DNA from: Craterostigma plantagineum
Taxonomy: Eukaryota > Streptophyta > Magnoliopsida > Lamiales > Linderniaceae
NCBI GenBank assembly: GCA_027422505.1
Contig: JAPQWV010000017.1
Location: 11,409,501 to 11,473,500, forward strand
Reading direction: 5' to 3'
DNA: 64,000 bases
Shown: positions 1-10,426 of the stretch, one piece after another
Position numbering within the stretch: position 1 is the first letter of the stretch
Layout of the letters: each line of letters starts with the position of its first letter
Translations under genes and position numbers: made by a program
The notes under the pieces: model-generated
What the model saw: the letters and a program-made list of their open reading frames with translations, nothing else
Databases searched by the model: none
What the model was told of the DNA's origin: nothing

Positions 1-1190
1 TCCCTCTCGCAAAACTTTCTCAGACGATACACAATCCTTCAAAAATCTTTCAATTTTTCACTTCAAATCGTCTGATTAAGGTAGAAATTCGATTCGGTTA
101 ACGATTGTGAATGTTATAACTTGATTTGCATTTCCATTCTGTAGTTTTTTGCATATTTAGTTAAGATTTTTCGACTGTTCTTCAAAAACCATTTAAACGT
201 ATACTGTTTCACTAAATCTAGGCATGCTTCTTGGATTTTCTGAGTTAAATGCCTGCTATTTAGACAGATTTGATGTTTTTGATGAAACTGATAGCATAAA
301 TCGTTGGAAAATTTCCGTCTGTGATGATAAAATGAGTTTCGATGAAACTGGGTACTTTGAAGTTTTGAAGCTGTCGAAGAACTTTGCGATCGCAAATAGA
401 CTTAATTGAATTGAGAACCTATTTGTGTCGATTTAGTTTTCGATCGCATAATTTTGACTTAGTCATCACGATAAAAGATTTTAACCGTTACACTTACCAT
501 CGAGAAATCCAATTATAATTTTCAGCGAGCGAAAAACTTATGCACTGACTAGACAATTTAAGATGCAAATTTTATCGAGCGTAAGACTTACTATCGCAAA
601 ATAGAATTTTCGATTTAATTTCAATTTGGTCGAAAAAATTTTAACAGTGAAAAATTAATTTTTCAACACTTAATTTTTCGATCATAAAATTTCTCGACGG
701 AGTGACGTAGTCTTTCGTTGACAAATTTCTCTATCGAAAAATATTGAAGCGACAATTTTTACTTAGGATCGAAAATCACAGTTCGCTCGACAAATTTCAA
801 ATCGAAAATTTACACGGAATTTTTCTCGATCGTAAAATTGATCGACTACAGTCTAGATTTCAACTTCAACACTTAGAAAATTTTTCTCTTAGTCTTTACT
901 CTATAGCGAAAATCGCAAATAAAATTTCTCGATCGAAAAAAAAATACACGGAAACATTTCAATTGAAATCAGTGTATAGGAAATCAAATTGCAATTCAAT
1001 TTTATCGACCGAAAATTTTCTCGGCATGAACAGTGACTTACTGATTTAACACTTAGCGAAATTTCGAACGATTTTTCACGCGACAAATATTTTATTCGAA
1101 TTACAATAATGCCATCACAATTTTTGAAATTGAATATACACTATGCATTTCATGTGATTTCAATTCAAAATTCATCAAACAATTTATTAT
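1..1190. other. Non-coding spacer with a degenerate cgatcgaaaa motif array
   Basis: No convincing gene is present. The stretch is AT-rich and studded with variants of a CG-centred motif such as ttttcgatcg, cgatcgaaaa and ctcgatcg, strongest from about 430 to 1090. The same motif type fills 44850-46380 and 60240-60700 in the related element A2, so this is the spacer between pol and ORF3. Short open frames here arise from the low stop density of the motif and do not resemble proteins. Function unknown. Confidence 0.7.
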
Positions 1191-1281
1191 TTGCTATATT
1201 ACTATAGTTTGATGACGTTTATTCATATTTCGACAGAAAATAAAATTGAACTAATAAATTTTTACATATCTTATATTTCAA

Positions 1282-4200
1282 ATGGATCGCTACCCAAGAT
1301 ACAACCACATTTACGATCACAATCTGTACTTGAAAGTTCAGGTACGAACTTTCAGATCGATCTGGACACAGTGCCCGGACGAGATCATCGTATCCATCCT
1401 CAGAGGCCACCCCATCTGGCATGCGTTAACGGTCACCGCATAGGTGCCGATGGTCTATCTCCAGCAGTTCTGGGGATGCATACAAGGAGTCGTAGCAGAC
1501 GGGACATTCTCCTTCATGACCCGAATCGGGATGCGGCATATTCACATGAGCAAGAGCCAGTTCGGCATGATACTGACTTGCCTCACAACGATAACAACGA
1601 CCCGCTCCCGACGGACGCAGAGATGATTCAGGACTGTCTGCACATGGGATACCAACCGCCGCTCACAAGATTGGCCCAGGTCCAGAGTAGCGGAATCCCA
1701 CACCCGTGGAAGACACTATTCGGAATAGTGAATAAGTGTCTGTCGCCCAAGCACGCAGGATTCGATAAGGGCAACAGCAATATTTTGAAGATCTTCCACG
1801 GGATCGCCTTCTCAAGAAACTATGACTACTCACAGCTGACCTGGAACGACCCGCGGACCAGATTCGACTAAAGGAGAATCGAAGGTCGAAGAACGGGCCC
1901 TATGCTCGATGGTTCAGTGTAATCATCAGGTAGTTCATGGAGCTACATGCAGAGAACATCCCTCGGCTGCCTCCTGGTGGAAACTACCAGCCGCCAAGGC
2001 TTAAGTTTTTCCACAACCCACGGCTCACGGACCTGGACCAACCGTCGATGCCGATTCCACTCAACTTACTCAGGCTCGCCGACCCCGCGGGAGCGGAGTA
2101 TCAGAGATTCTGCCGGGAACACAACATAACGGAGCAGATGATTAGAGGGCCCCCGGCAGATGTACATGTGAGCCCTCCCCAACCACAACAACAGCTAAGC
2201 CCTATGGACGCGATGATTGATGATGTCGCTCAGGAGCTAGCTCAGGAGCCACCATTGGTCGAAGAGCCAATGCCCGACGTCGATGATACGCTGATAGACG
2301 TCGTGGCTACGGAGATGGAACTCGAGCCTCCTGACCTTGAATTACAAGCGCGACGAGCCCTTACATGTTGGCGTGCTCGAAGAATCTTTTGAGGAAGTTC
2401 TTCAACAAGAGGCACAGCCCGAAACGGAAATGGGGCAAAGCTCTCTTCCACCGGTGATGGATCAGGCACTGGAGGACGTCTACCGTGACCTCACTCCTCA
2501 CACGGAAACCCCGTCTGACACAGAGTCTCACGAGGAAATCAGTCTGATCAGGAGGACTCCCAGAAGACTGAGCATTCAACTGGAGTCTCTCTTTCCGGCC
2601 ATCACCGTCGCACCAGATACTCCGCTGCCCACAACGACAAGTGTTGCTGGCACTTCATCGCTCAATCTTGAGCTGCAACCAACTCCTGTAGTATCTGGTT
2701 CGCAGGCGCAACCCGAGCCTGCAACAACAGCCATAGAGACGAATCCTCAGGATTCGACTCGAGGATTGGGTGGAAGTCTCATACAGTACAACCTCAAGTG
2801 ACTGTGAGCCAACCCACAGAGTCGGTGTCTACTCACGGGTTGATAACATTCGACCTCAGTCGTCCTGGTCCTTCTAAGGAGGCGTCCACTCCCTTCGTGA
2901 CGAACGAACAATTCCAAGCCGCTCTCTCTGCCGCTGTACAGTCAATGGAAGAAAAGATCACATAGAGAGTACTCCAAGCACTCGAGGCATCCCGAAGAGA
3001 TATCGGGAAAGTACCTGCCTCTGAAGGCCCTTCGTCACGAACCAACCCCACACCTCCACAACCCACACCCACCGACCCTCTAGCCACTTCCTCCATCCTC
3101 ATCAACCCATACACAATCCCAATCACCGAGCTCCACGACATACTCCTCGCCCGTTTGATAGGCCTGTCCATCCGACCGCCTCAAGAAGAATCCCTCTATC
3201 GGCGATTGGTGGATCATCCTGAGCCACCGACTAACACCTGCCGAGGCCAAAGCTCCCACTCACGGCGCAGACATGACTATCCTGACGATCAGGACCCTCA
3301 TGAGGGGGAGAAGAGGCCAAGGACATCTACAAGTGGCCAAGGACAAGGCTCGGGCGCCACGCAGACAAGCGCTGGAGCTGGTGAAACCCAAACACAAATC
3401 CACCAAACACAAACCACCCAAACTACCTACACCACGCACCACAACCCACATCGAACCACCAACATTTCACCTCAGGACGCCTCCGTCCACACCACCGATC
3501 TACTCAAGCCCCTTGCTTCTGGAAGAAGAAGCAAGTGCTGCGATGCTTGTAGCTCTAGCAGCTACCCAAGCCACTCCCTCAGTCGCTCCAGACCAACCAG
3601 GACCCTCTGGACATGGCGTCAATCCACGCGAGGCCCTAGACAAGTACATCATCGAAGGACAGTGGATGACCCATTCCATGCCCGAGGACCATCAAAGACG
3701 ATGGCTTCACGACGTTCGGCGCTTTCTACAACAAGCGTCTATAGACCTCGTAATCATAGAAGACGATGAGCTTCAGGAAGGTGAAGACTACGAGCGAGTT
3801 ATCCCAAGACTTCCAGAGTTAATAGCTCAACAGGCGGTTCCCTCTCCAAGGCTAGCGCCAGGGACCGTCCGGATCGACACGCCATGGGAGAACATCCGAA
3901 TAGAAATTCCCTTCCTAGAAGAAGTTCGTGAGAATATTTGGAGGTCTCCGGACAGAGTGAAGAAGCCGAACGAGTTCGAGCTTAGAGGGATCTCTCATTG
4001 GGATCAGCAGAAGAGGATGACCTACCTCTGGATGCTGACCAAACTAGGACCTGATGTTAGGCTGGGGATGACTAAGACACAAGCAAAGAGCTATTATAAG
4101 AGTCTCTCCCCAATAAGCCAATTTCTCAGCGTCTACTGTGACAAAGGAGGACTTCCAACACCTCACTACATCATCGCTCGAGTGGACAGGACCTGAGGAA

Positions 4201-4809
4201 CTGAGCGAGAGCGACCTGCCGTACCTCCCCACCGATGAAGTGTACCGTCTTTATCAGCTATACGTGGAGAAGTACAAAGGTCCTCAGGGCTTCATCAAGA
4301 CAGAAGGCCTCGAAGGGCTCTACCGGTTCATGTTGCGCCAGGTCAAGTACTATGCCGCACACGACCTTCAGATGGCTCGGGAGAGCAATATGAAGAAGGT
4401 CACCATTACTGCTCCACTCAACAAAGGACCTGAGATCGAAGGGCTTCCCAACAATCACGTGCACATCAGCTCAGTCCTAGGCATCACCCACCACAATCCA
4501 ATAGCAAAGAAGAATAAGTTGATGCTGAAGACTGAGATTCATAAGTTTTGCGATGGGATGCTCACGGTCATCAGGAAAAACATCGAGTAGAGGTTGGAAG
4601 AAATCAACAGAGACACTATGCTGAGGATCCACAGGTACGTGAGAGAACAGCCGCTCCTAATGGAATTGCTTGAGTATATCGAAGAGCGACTGGAGCTTAG
4701 GATGACTCTAAAGAACTACAAGCATGCGCTGGGCTTGCGCAGATCGTATTACGCCCGACAAGGACAAACGGCGCAGATACGCAATCAAGCACAAAGGGGG
4801 AGATTGTAG
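1282..4809 (+). pseudogene. ORF3: large extra ORF downstream of copia pol, frameshifted
   Basis: The start is the ATG opening MDRYPRYNHIYDHNLYLKVQ, which aligns with MDHYPMYNHIYKKALYLSVQ in the second copy at 44664. A first domain carries GHPIWHALTVTA, a stop (TAG), then VPMVYLQQFWG, followed in another frame by MGYQPPL and PWKTLFGIVNKCLSPKHAGF. From memory this resembles a domain downstream of pol in Asteraceae copia elements (ALTATADVPVVYLQQFW); not searched. A long Pro/Thr/Glu-rich acidic linker follows (about 2000-3550), then a conserved C-terminal region with RIDTPWENIRIEIPF, KRMTYLWML and NKGPEIEGLPNNHVHISSVLG. Several frameshifts and stops (4194, 4588) break it. The intact protein would be about 1,100 residues. 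It has no gag, protease, integrase, RT or RNase H motif and no clear membrane segment. Function unknown. Confidence 0.75.
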
Positions 4810-5109
4810 AATACTATTTGTAATTGTGCTTGATTTCATTAGTTGTCCTTGTAATTAGGGCGTTTTGTATAGTAGTCCTTAGATTAGGCTTGCAATTGAG
4901 CCGAATAGAGAAAGTTTTGAGAATTGATCCGAAAGGCTTGCAATTCGATTTCTAGAGAGAGAAACAACAGTAACTTTCTCACTCTACTCGAATTCTCTCT
5001 CTTGTTCTTCATTTGAGTTTTTCGATCGAATTCAATTGTTTATCATAATGATCGAATTACTATGAATTCTAGCGTAGGATCATAGAGTTGTTAATCGTAG
5101 GACCTAACA
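4805..5109 (+). repeat. LTR of element A1, TATA-deleted copy
   Basis: It runs from TGTAGAATACTA to GTAGGACCTAACA and follows the purine tract aaagggggaga. Compared with the LTR at 5504-5854 it lacks about 50 bp between agattagg and caattgag. The missing piece contains the TATA box and the palindrome around it, so this LTR should be promoterless. The rest matches closely by eye. Confidence 0.88.
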
Positions 5110-5508
5110 GCTCCGCTCAACAAAGGACCTGAGATCGAAGGGGTTCCCAACAATCACGTGCACATCACCTCAGTCCTAGGCATCACCTACCACAATCCAA
5201 TAGCAAAGAAGAATAGGTTGATGCTGAAGACTGAGATTCATAAGTTTTGCGATGGGACGCTCAAGGTCGTCAGAAAAAACATCGAGCAGAGGTTGGAAAA
5301 AATCAATCGAGATACGATGTTGAGGATCCATAGGTTCGTGAGAGAACAGCTGCTCCTAATGGAACTATTAGAAGATATTGAGGAGCGACTGGAGCTAAGG
5401 ATCACGCTGAGGAACTACGAGCATGCGCTGGGCTTGCGCAGATCATATTACGCCAGACCAGGACAAACGGCGCGGAGACGCAATCAAGCACAAAGGGGGA
5501 GATTGTAG
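5110..5508 (+). pseudogene. Duplicated C-terminal tail of ORF3 between two LTRs
   Basis: Immediately after the LTR end at 5109 the sequence resumes with gctccgctcaacaaagg, matching ORF3 from 4411 onward. It encodes the same end: NKGPEIEGVPNNHVHITSVLG, then a charged helical stretch (EERLELRITLRNYEHALGLR) and the terminal RNQAQRGRL. Unlike the first copy it reads through the site of the in-frame stop at 4588 (CAG here, TAG there), so it may be closer to the ancestral sequence. The arrangement looks like unequal recombination or template switching during reverse transcription. Confidence 0.85.
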
Positions 5509-5854
5509 AATACCATTTGTAATTGTGCTTGATTTCATTAGTTGTCCTTGTAATTTGGGGCGTTTTGTATAGTAGTCCTTAGATTAGGACTAGTTTGATA
5601 TTTATACCAAGTTTGTTTGGTATAAATACATGTAAATCAATTGAGCTGAATAGAGAAAGTTTTTAGAATTGAACCGAATGGCTTGCAATTCGATTTCTAG
5701 AGAGAGAAACAACAGTAATTTTCTCACTCTACTCAAATTCTCTCTCTTGTTCTTCATTTGAGTTTTTCGATCGTATTCAATTGTTTATCTAAACGATCTA
5801 ATTACTATGAATTCTAGCCTAGGATCGTAGAGTTGTTAATCGTAGGACCTAACA
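5504..5854 (+). repeat. 3' LTR of element A1, full length (351 bp)
   Basis: It starts TGTAGAATACC right after the polypurine tract and ends GGACCTAACA. It matches the reverse complement of 61161-61510 and 40763-41103. It keeps the TATA region that the neighbouring LTR has lost. Following bases gtatc would be half of the target site duplication; the other half is outside the window. Confidence 0.9.
5601..5628 (+). promoter_or_regulatory. LTR TATA box embedded in a perfect 10-bp inverted repeat
   Basis: TTTATACCAA, six bases, TTGGTATAAA. The right arm continues into TATAAATA (5621-5628), a canonical plant TATA box. The same palindrome with a different loop occurs in both LTRs of A2 (40989-41014 and 61388-61413), so it is conserved within the family. 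It could allow bidirectional initiation or an RNA hairpin; that is inference. Confidence 0.6.
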
Positions 5855-6745
5855 GTATCTTTCGATATATGAATATTTTTTAGTAAATGGATGAGTAAGT
5901 GTTTTTAGGTTTTCGATGTTAGAATTTTACAATAAAGTTTTTTGGTGATATTTATTTATTGGCACTAATGATTTACTCTGGGAAGTTTTCGACAGTGTTA
6001 GTCTATTAGGTTTTTAAAATTTGTAGATTTAAGATATAACACAAAGTTTTCGGCTTACATATACTTATAAACGTTCTCGATATTGCATATGATAAATATT
6101 TTCGATATTGAAATCTTTCGGCAGCATTATTTTTGTCACCAACGAAGTTTTTGCATTCAAGCAAACTTTTCGATAAGACCACCTTATAAGATTTTCGTAG
6201 TCATAGGATTATTGAAGAGGTTTTCGGCACTTAATTTATAAAGTTTTCGGCATATCACATAAAACTTTTCAATTTACAATCCAAGAAGTTTTCGGTATGA
6301 ATTAATAGCAAAGTTTCGACAACAATAATAAGCACGAGGTTTTCGGTATCTAGGGTTTCGATCTTACCAATGTTTTTCAACCTTAAGTTCTCGGTATGAT
6401 TAAGTTACTAACATTTTAATACTTTAGATATAATATAAGTTAGAGTTTTCGGTACAGTATAATTATTAGTTTTTAGTACATATTTCAATACTGATTAAAA
6501 ATATAACCATTAAGCCAAGAGTCTAATATATTATAACTGATAAACATAAAGGTAAAGACTACGGGTAGGAATGATTAGGCATAGTATAGCATGCATATCA
6601 TCCACGCATATCATTATAGGAATTTCGTATTTACCAAATAAAATAGTTATATAGGTCAGGAGTCGGATAGGGGCAAAGGCAAGGCCGAGTAAGCGAACGG
6701 GGAAAATAGGCGAAACTTGTGAGTATGATCTGCAACATGTAACTT

Positions 6746-7936
6746 TTTTTTTTTGGTATGAATAGAATTTCATTACCAACATGGTCCACAATTACACGCT
6801 AACTTGGCGAGAAAAAACAAATAAGCTCCATCACACTAACATCGCACGTTCCATAGGCGATAGGAGAGCAAAACCCACACTGAAGCTGCAACCTAATACT
6901 GCACTGCACCGCAGCAATCAGCTCCTTAGCCGTTCCGCTCTCCTTCCCATGAATACGGTCATTTCGCTCCTTCCAGACCAGATATACCAATGTAGCAACA
7001 GCCGCGAGTTGAAACTTTGCAAATCGACTCCTCCTTTTGCCCAGCCGAAGGAGCAGCTTCTTCCACCTCTCAGATTCCGCAGGGATTTGCAACCCAATCC
7101 AGCGACATAATTCAACAAGGCCCTCCTGAACATAGGCACATTCAAAGAATAAATGCCCCTGAGATTCATCCATTACTGAACAAAGTACACAGCTTCCATC
7201 CGCAATTTGCATGCCCCAACTAGCCAATCTATCTCGTGTCATAAGCCTTCCATGCATGACAAGCCACATAATGAACTCATGCTTGGGCAATGTCCACCTA
7301 TTCCACACAGCAGGAGCATACACAAACCGCTCTCTCTCCCCTTTTATCCATTTATAACCCGAAGGAATGGTATAGATACCATCACTTGTACATTTCCACT
7401 TCCCAGCAGTATACCCCTCCAAAAATCGATCCCGCACCTTGAGCAAATGTTTCCACTGCCAGCTACAGTCGCCGGTACAGACAAAATCCCAAAAAACCTG
7501 CTCTTTAGGTAGACACAATGCATCCATCTAATCCAAAGATTGTCTTTTTTCTGAGCAATGTCCCAAATCATTTTCCCAATACAAGCATAGTTCCATGCCC
7601 CGCAATCCTTGATATTAAGTCCACCCCATTTCTTCTCGAGACATACTACATCCCACGCCACCAATGCCCGGACTTTACCCCCCACACCTTTACCCCATAG
7701 AAACTCCCTACAAATTTGATCCACTCTTTTCACTATACTCCGGGGTAATAGGAATATAGTGCCCCAGTAGCTGTGCAGCCCAAGAAGTATGGAATTGATG
7801 AGACAACACCGGCCAGCATAGGATAAGTTTCTTGAGGTCCAACAGTTAATCCTTTTGACAATCCTCTCCACCAAAGACTCACAGTCCATCCTGCTCCATT
7901 TGGTAGGGGAAATAGGCACCCCAAGGTATTTCATGG
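6746..7936 (-). mobile_element. 5'-truncated LINE (L1-type) with 19-bp target site duplication
   Basis: The insert begins on the + strand with poly-T (the poly-A tail of a minus-strand LINE) and carries the C-terminal part of a LINE ORF2. It is flanked by identical 19-bp copies of gatctgcaacatgtaactt at 6727-6745 and 7937-7955. Length about 1.2 kb against roughly 6 kb for a full L1, so it is strongly 5'-truncated, as expected from target-primed reverse transcription. Confidence 0.93.
6799..7934 (-). pseudogene. LINE ORF2 C-terminus: end of RT and zinc-binding RT domain
   Basis: Two overlapping frames (7344-7934 and 6799-7527) give one protein broken by a frameshift. The first part, with KYLGVPISP, NCWTSRNLSYAGRCCLINSI and the FLWGKGVGGKVRALVAWDVV block, is the RT thumb and linker of plant LINEs. 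The second has the zf-RVT block: WNRWTLPKHEFIMWLVMHGR, TRDRLASWGMQIADGSCVLC, ESQGHLFFECAY, then VYLVWKERNDRIH near the C-terminus. The endonuclease and RT catalytic core are missing because of 5' truncation. Confidence 0.9.
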
Positions 7937-8058
7937 GATCTGCAACATGTAACTTGTGTGCCTTATGTGCTTTATATGATATACACGGAAATGGATGGAT
8001 TACTGCTTATTTTATTTCCTGTATGTTATATTATTAGTTAACATGTTGCGATCATACT

Positions 8059-10382
8059 TGTTGGGTATGCCCGATTAATCGACACCGGCCCCCGAACAGC
8101 GCAACGTGGCGATAGCGGAAGCGCGTTTTGAACCGAGCGGCGTAGGGTGCCGAAAATTTTGATTTTCAAAATCTAAATTCGACCTAGCGCCCTTTGGCTT
8201 CTCCCGAGGGCTCAAGATACTTCCCTAAGCCTCAGGAGACCACGTCTAATCCGAACTTCTCAGATTCGAATTTAATACAAATTTATTCGAATTAATAATT
8301 TCATTCCAAACTAGTTCGAACAAAGCGGCAGCCGACAGTGTTTCGACTATTTGGCGACCGAAACGATTTCCGATCGATACCAAATTTTCCAGATTGATCC
8401 TACACGTCTCGACAATCACAACGAGGGTTCTTTCAAATCAATCCGATGTCGTTTGGTATTTTCGCAAAATCAAATCTGTGGTTCGAAATTATCAATTCGA
8501 CCAAAGCGGCAGTCTGCAGTCATTTGATAGTTTGACAACCGAAATGATTTTAGATCAATACCAAATTTTCCAGATTGATTCTAAACTTCCCAGCGATCGT
8601 AACAAGGGGTCGCTGCGCCTCGTCTGGTTCCCGGGGCCTCCGGGCTAGATTGTCATGTCGGTATGACCTCGATCGAACCTCCGAGACTGCTCCCGATGGC
8701 TAGCGCAGTTCGGTTTGGGCGTCGGGACTCGTCAAACGATCCCGTAGCTTGATGTGGCTTGAGAAGTTCAAAACCTAAACTCACTTTTTTCTAGTTCTCT
8801 TTTATTGTTGAGTTGTTGAGAGCATGTACCAAGTTCTCAAGCTTAGAAAACTCACTCACATTGCATGCTTCTTACTTAAGTACCATGTGTTACTATCTTA
8901 GTAAGCAAGTTAGGTGTCATGTTATTTCATGTAGTAAAATTTCACTAACTTTGTTTATAATATTTCTACAACACTTGTCATGCATCTTCAAAGTGAGTCA
9001 CTTGCCACCTCAAGCTATGTAGCAAGCCATGGAATTCTCCACATGTCCAAGACCATGCAAAATTTCAAGTAATTCCAATTTGACTCCCGAGGTTTCTAAA
9101 TTCTTAATTTAGTCCCTCAATTTTAAGTAACAAAATAATTAAATCCAATCTAATTATTTTAATTACAATCGAGCCTCATTTAGTTAATTAATTAAACACT
9201 TAAGACAATCTCAAGTCCTAATTATTCTCGTGACCGTCAGCGGAATTTAACTAAATCATCGACACACTCATATCAACTATCCCACTACCTCAACGAATCT
9301 CATTCGTTAGATTCTAGAGAAAAGCCTGCCGTTTTCGTTCAAGTCCACTACCATTATTAAGCGCGACTCTCTAGGTCCGTCTCAACTTGCACGGGAGGAA
9401 TCCGCGAGTCCCGGTGTTCGCCTAGCCAATCCCGCAGTACCGGATAGATCCCAGTTGAGAACGAATTTTGATCCGATCGATTATAGTGTATACATTTAAA
9501 TACATCTTACGCCTTTCACTTGCGTCCCGGTTAGGTGAGAGCCATGTAAATGTCAAACTCACTAACCCAACTCTATGTTATAATTGAGACACAACCGATT
9601 ATTTAAACTCTGCTCCGTATCTAATACGAGCGAGCTTTCCAAGCTTCGGCCGAAGGCTTTACAATCGTCGTTCTCCAATTACCTCATATGACGTTAACCT
9701 ATACGAATATAGGCAGCACATCCTGATAGCAGTCAAAGCCCGGCAATCACCTCTGTAAAGTCTGTTGCGTTACGCCGCTGGCCCGTGTCCCATTTCCTAA
9801 CACTTGCAGACCTAGCCAACTAGCGACAAACCGAAATTGCAAAAGCAAATCCGTCAGTGACCCTATCGATCTGAGGCTGCTATAGTCATTCGTTCAATCA
9901 TTGACAACATCCTAGGCATGTGATCGAGACGAATACGAGCCGAATGTCCGAATACGCGATCTCTCCGATCACCGATATCTCCATTACGACCCACAACCTC
10001 TCGGGTAATCGGTGACACTACCGATACTATGTGGTCGTCAATGAATAAGTCATATTCGGATATCTAGTCACCCACCTAGAATCCTTAGACTTACGGACCT
10101 TTTATTTAATGCTGAGATTAAGGACCGTCCGGTGTCTCCTCCCTCGTCCCACGAGAATCAGACGTCCAACTCAAACATTCGAGTGTTATTTATTTATCGC
10201 ACCGCCAGATGCCAAGCAGACTTTAAATTCGATCAATAAATAATAATACCTTTATTATAATGAAAATAGTATTCACTGCTTTATTTTAACAGTATATAAA
10301 CTGTCTATTGACCTATACATCATTGTGCACCCTATACTATTCCTAGTCCTCGTATGGGATTCCGAGGGCACACTCCCTAACA
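8059..10382 (-). repeat. 3' LTR of copia D (2.3 kb)
   Basis: Long non-coding LTR, TGTT..AACA ended, aligning along its length with 15318-20156 once the 2.6-kb insert there is removed. Shared blocks include accggcccccgaacagcgca near the left end and gggcacactc near the right. The purine-rich gtgggaggc just inside (minus strand) is the likely polypurine tract. Short open frames such as 8394-8648 also occur in part in the other LTR and do not look like genes. Confidence 0.93.
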
Positions 10383-10426
10383 GCCTCCCACTGCACTCGA
10401 ATGCCATGTGTTGCACCTAATGCCAG

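Larger units (their letters stand above)
1..5854 (+). mobile_element. Sirevirus-like copia element A1, 3' part only
   Basis: This is the 3' portion of a copia retrotransposon of the same family as the complete element at 40763-61510, in the opposite orientation. It contains the motif-rich spacer that follows pol, the large extra ORF (ORF3), and a tandem arrangement of LTR, duplicated ORF3 tail, second LTR. The right LTR ends in CCTAACA at 5854 and is followed by gtatc, the expected target-site-duplication position. The left end, with gag and pol, lies outside the window. Family identity rests on LTR and ORF3 similarity to the second copy; the Sirevirus label is inferred from the pol of that copy. 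Confidence 0.85.

Noticed and set aside
744..1086. Frames of 101 and 61 codons on opposite strands
   Set aside because: Low-complexity frames in the motif array; no conserved counterpart in A2.
430..1090. Possible CRISPR-like or satellite array
   Set aside because: Repeats are short, degenerate and irregularly spaced, with no constant repeat/spacer length. The genome is a plant nuclear genome.
7207..7512. 101-codon + strand frame
   Set aside because: Antisense shadow of the LINE ORF2, which has clear zf-RVT motifs on the minus strand.
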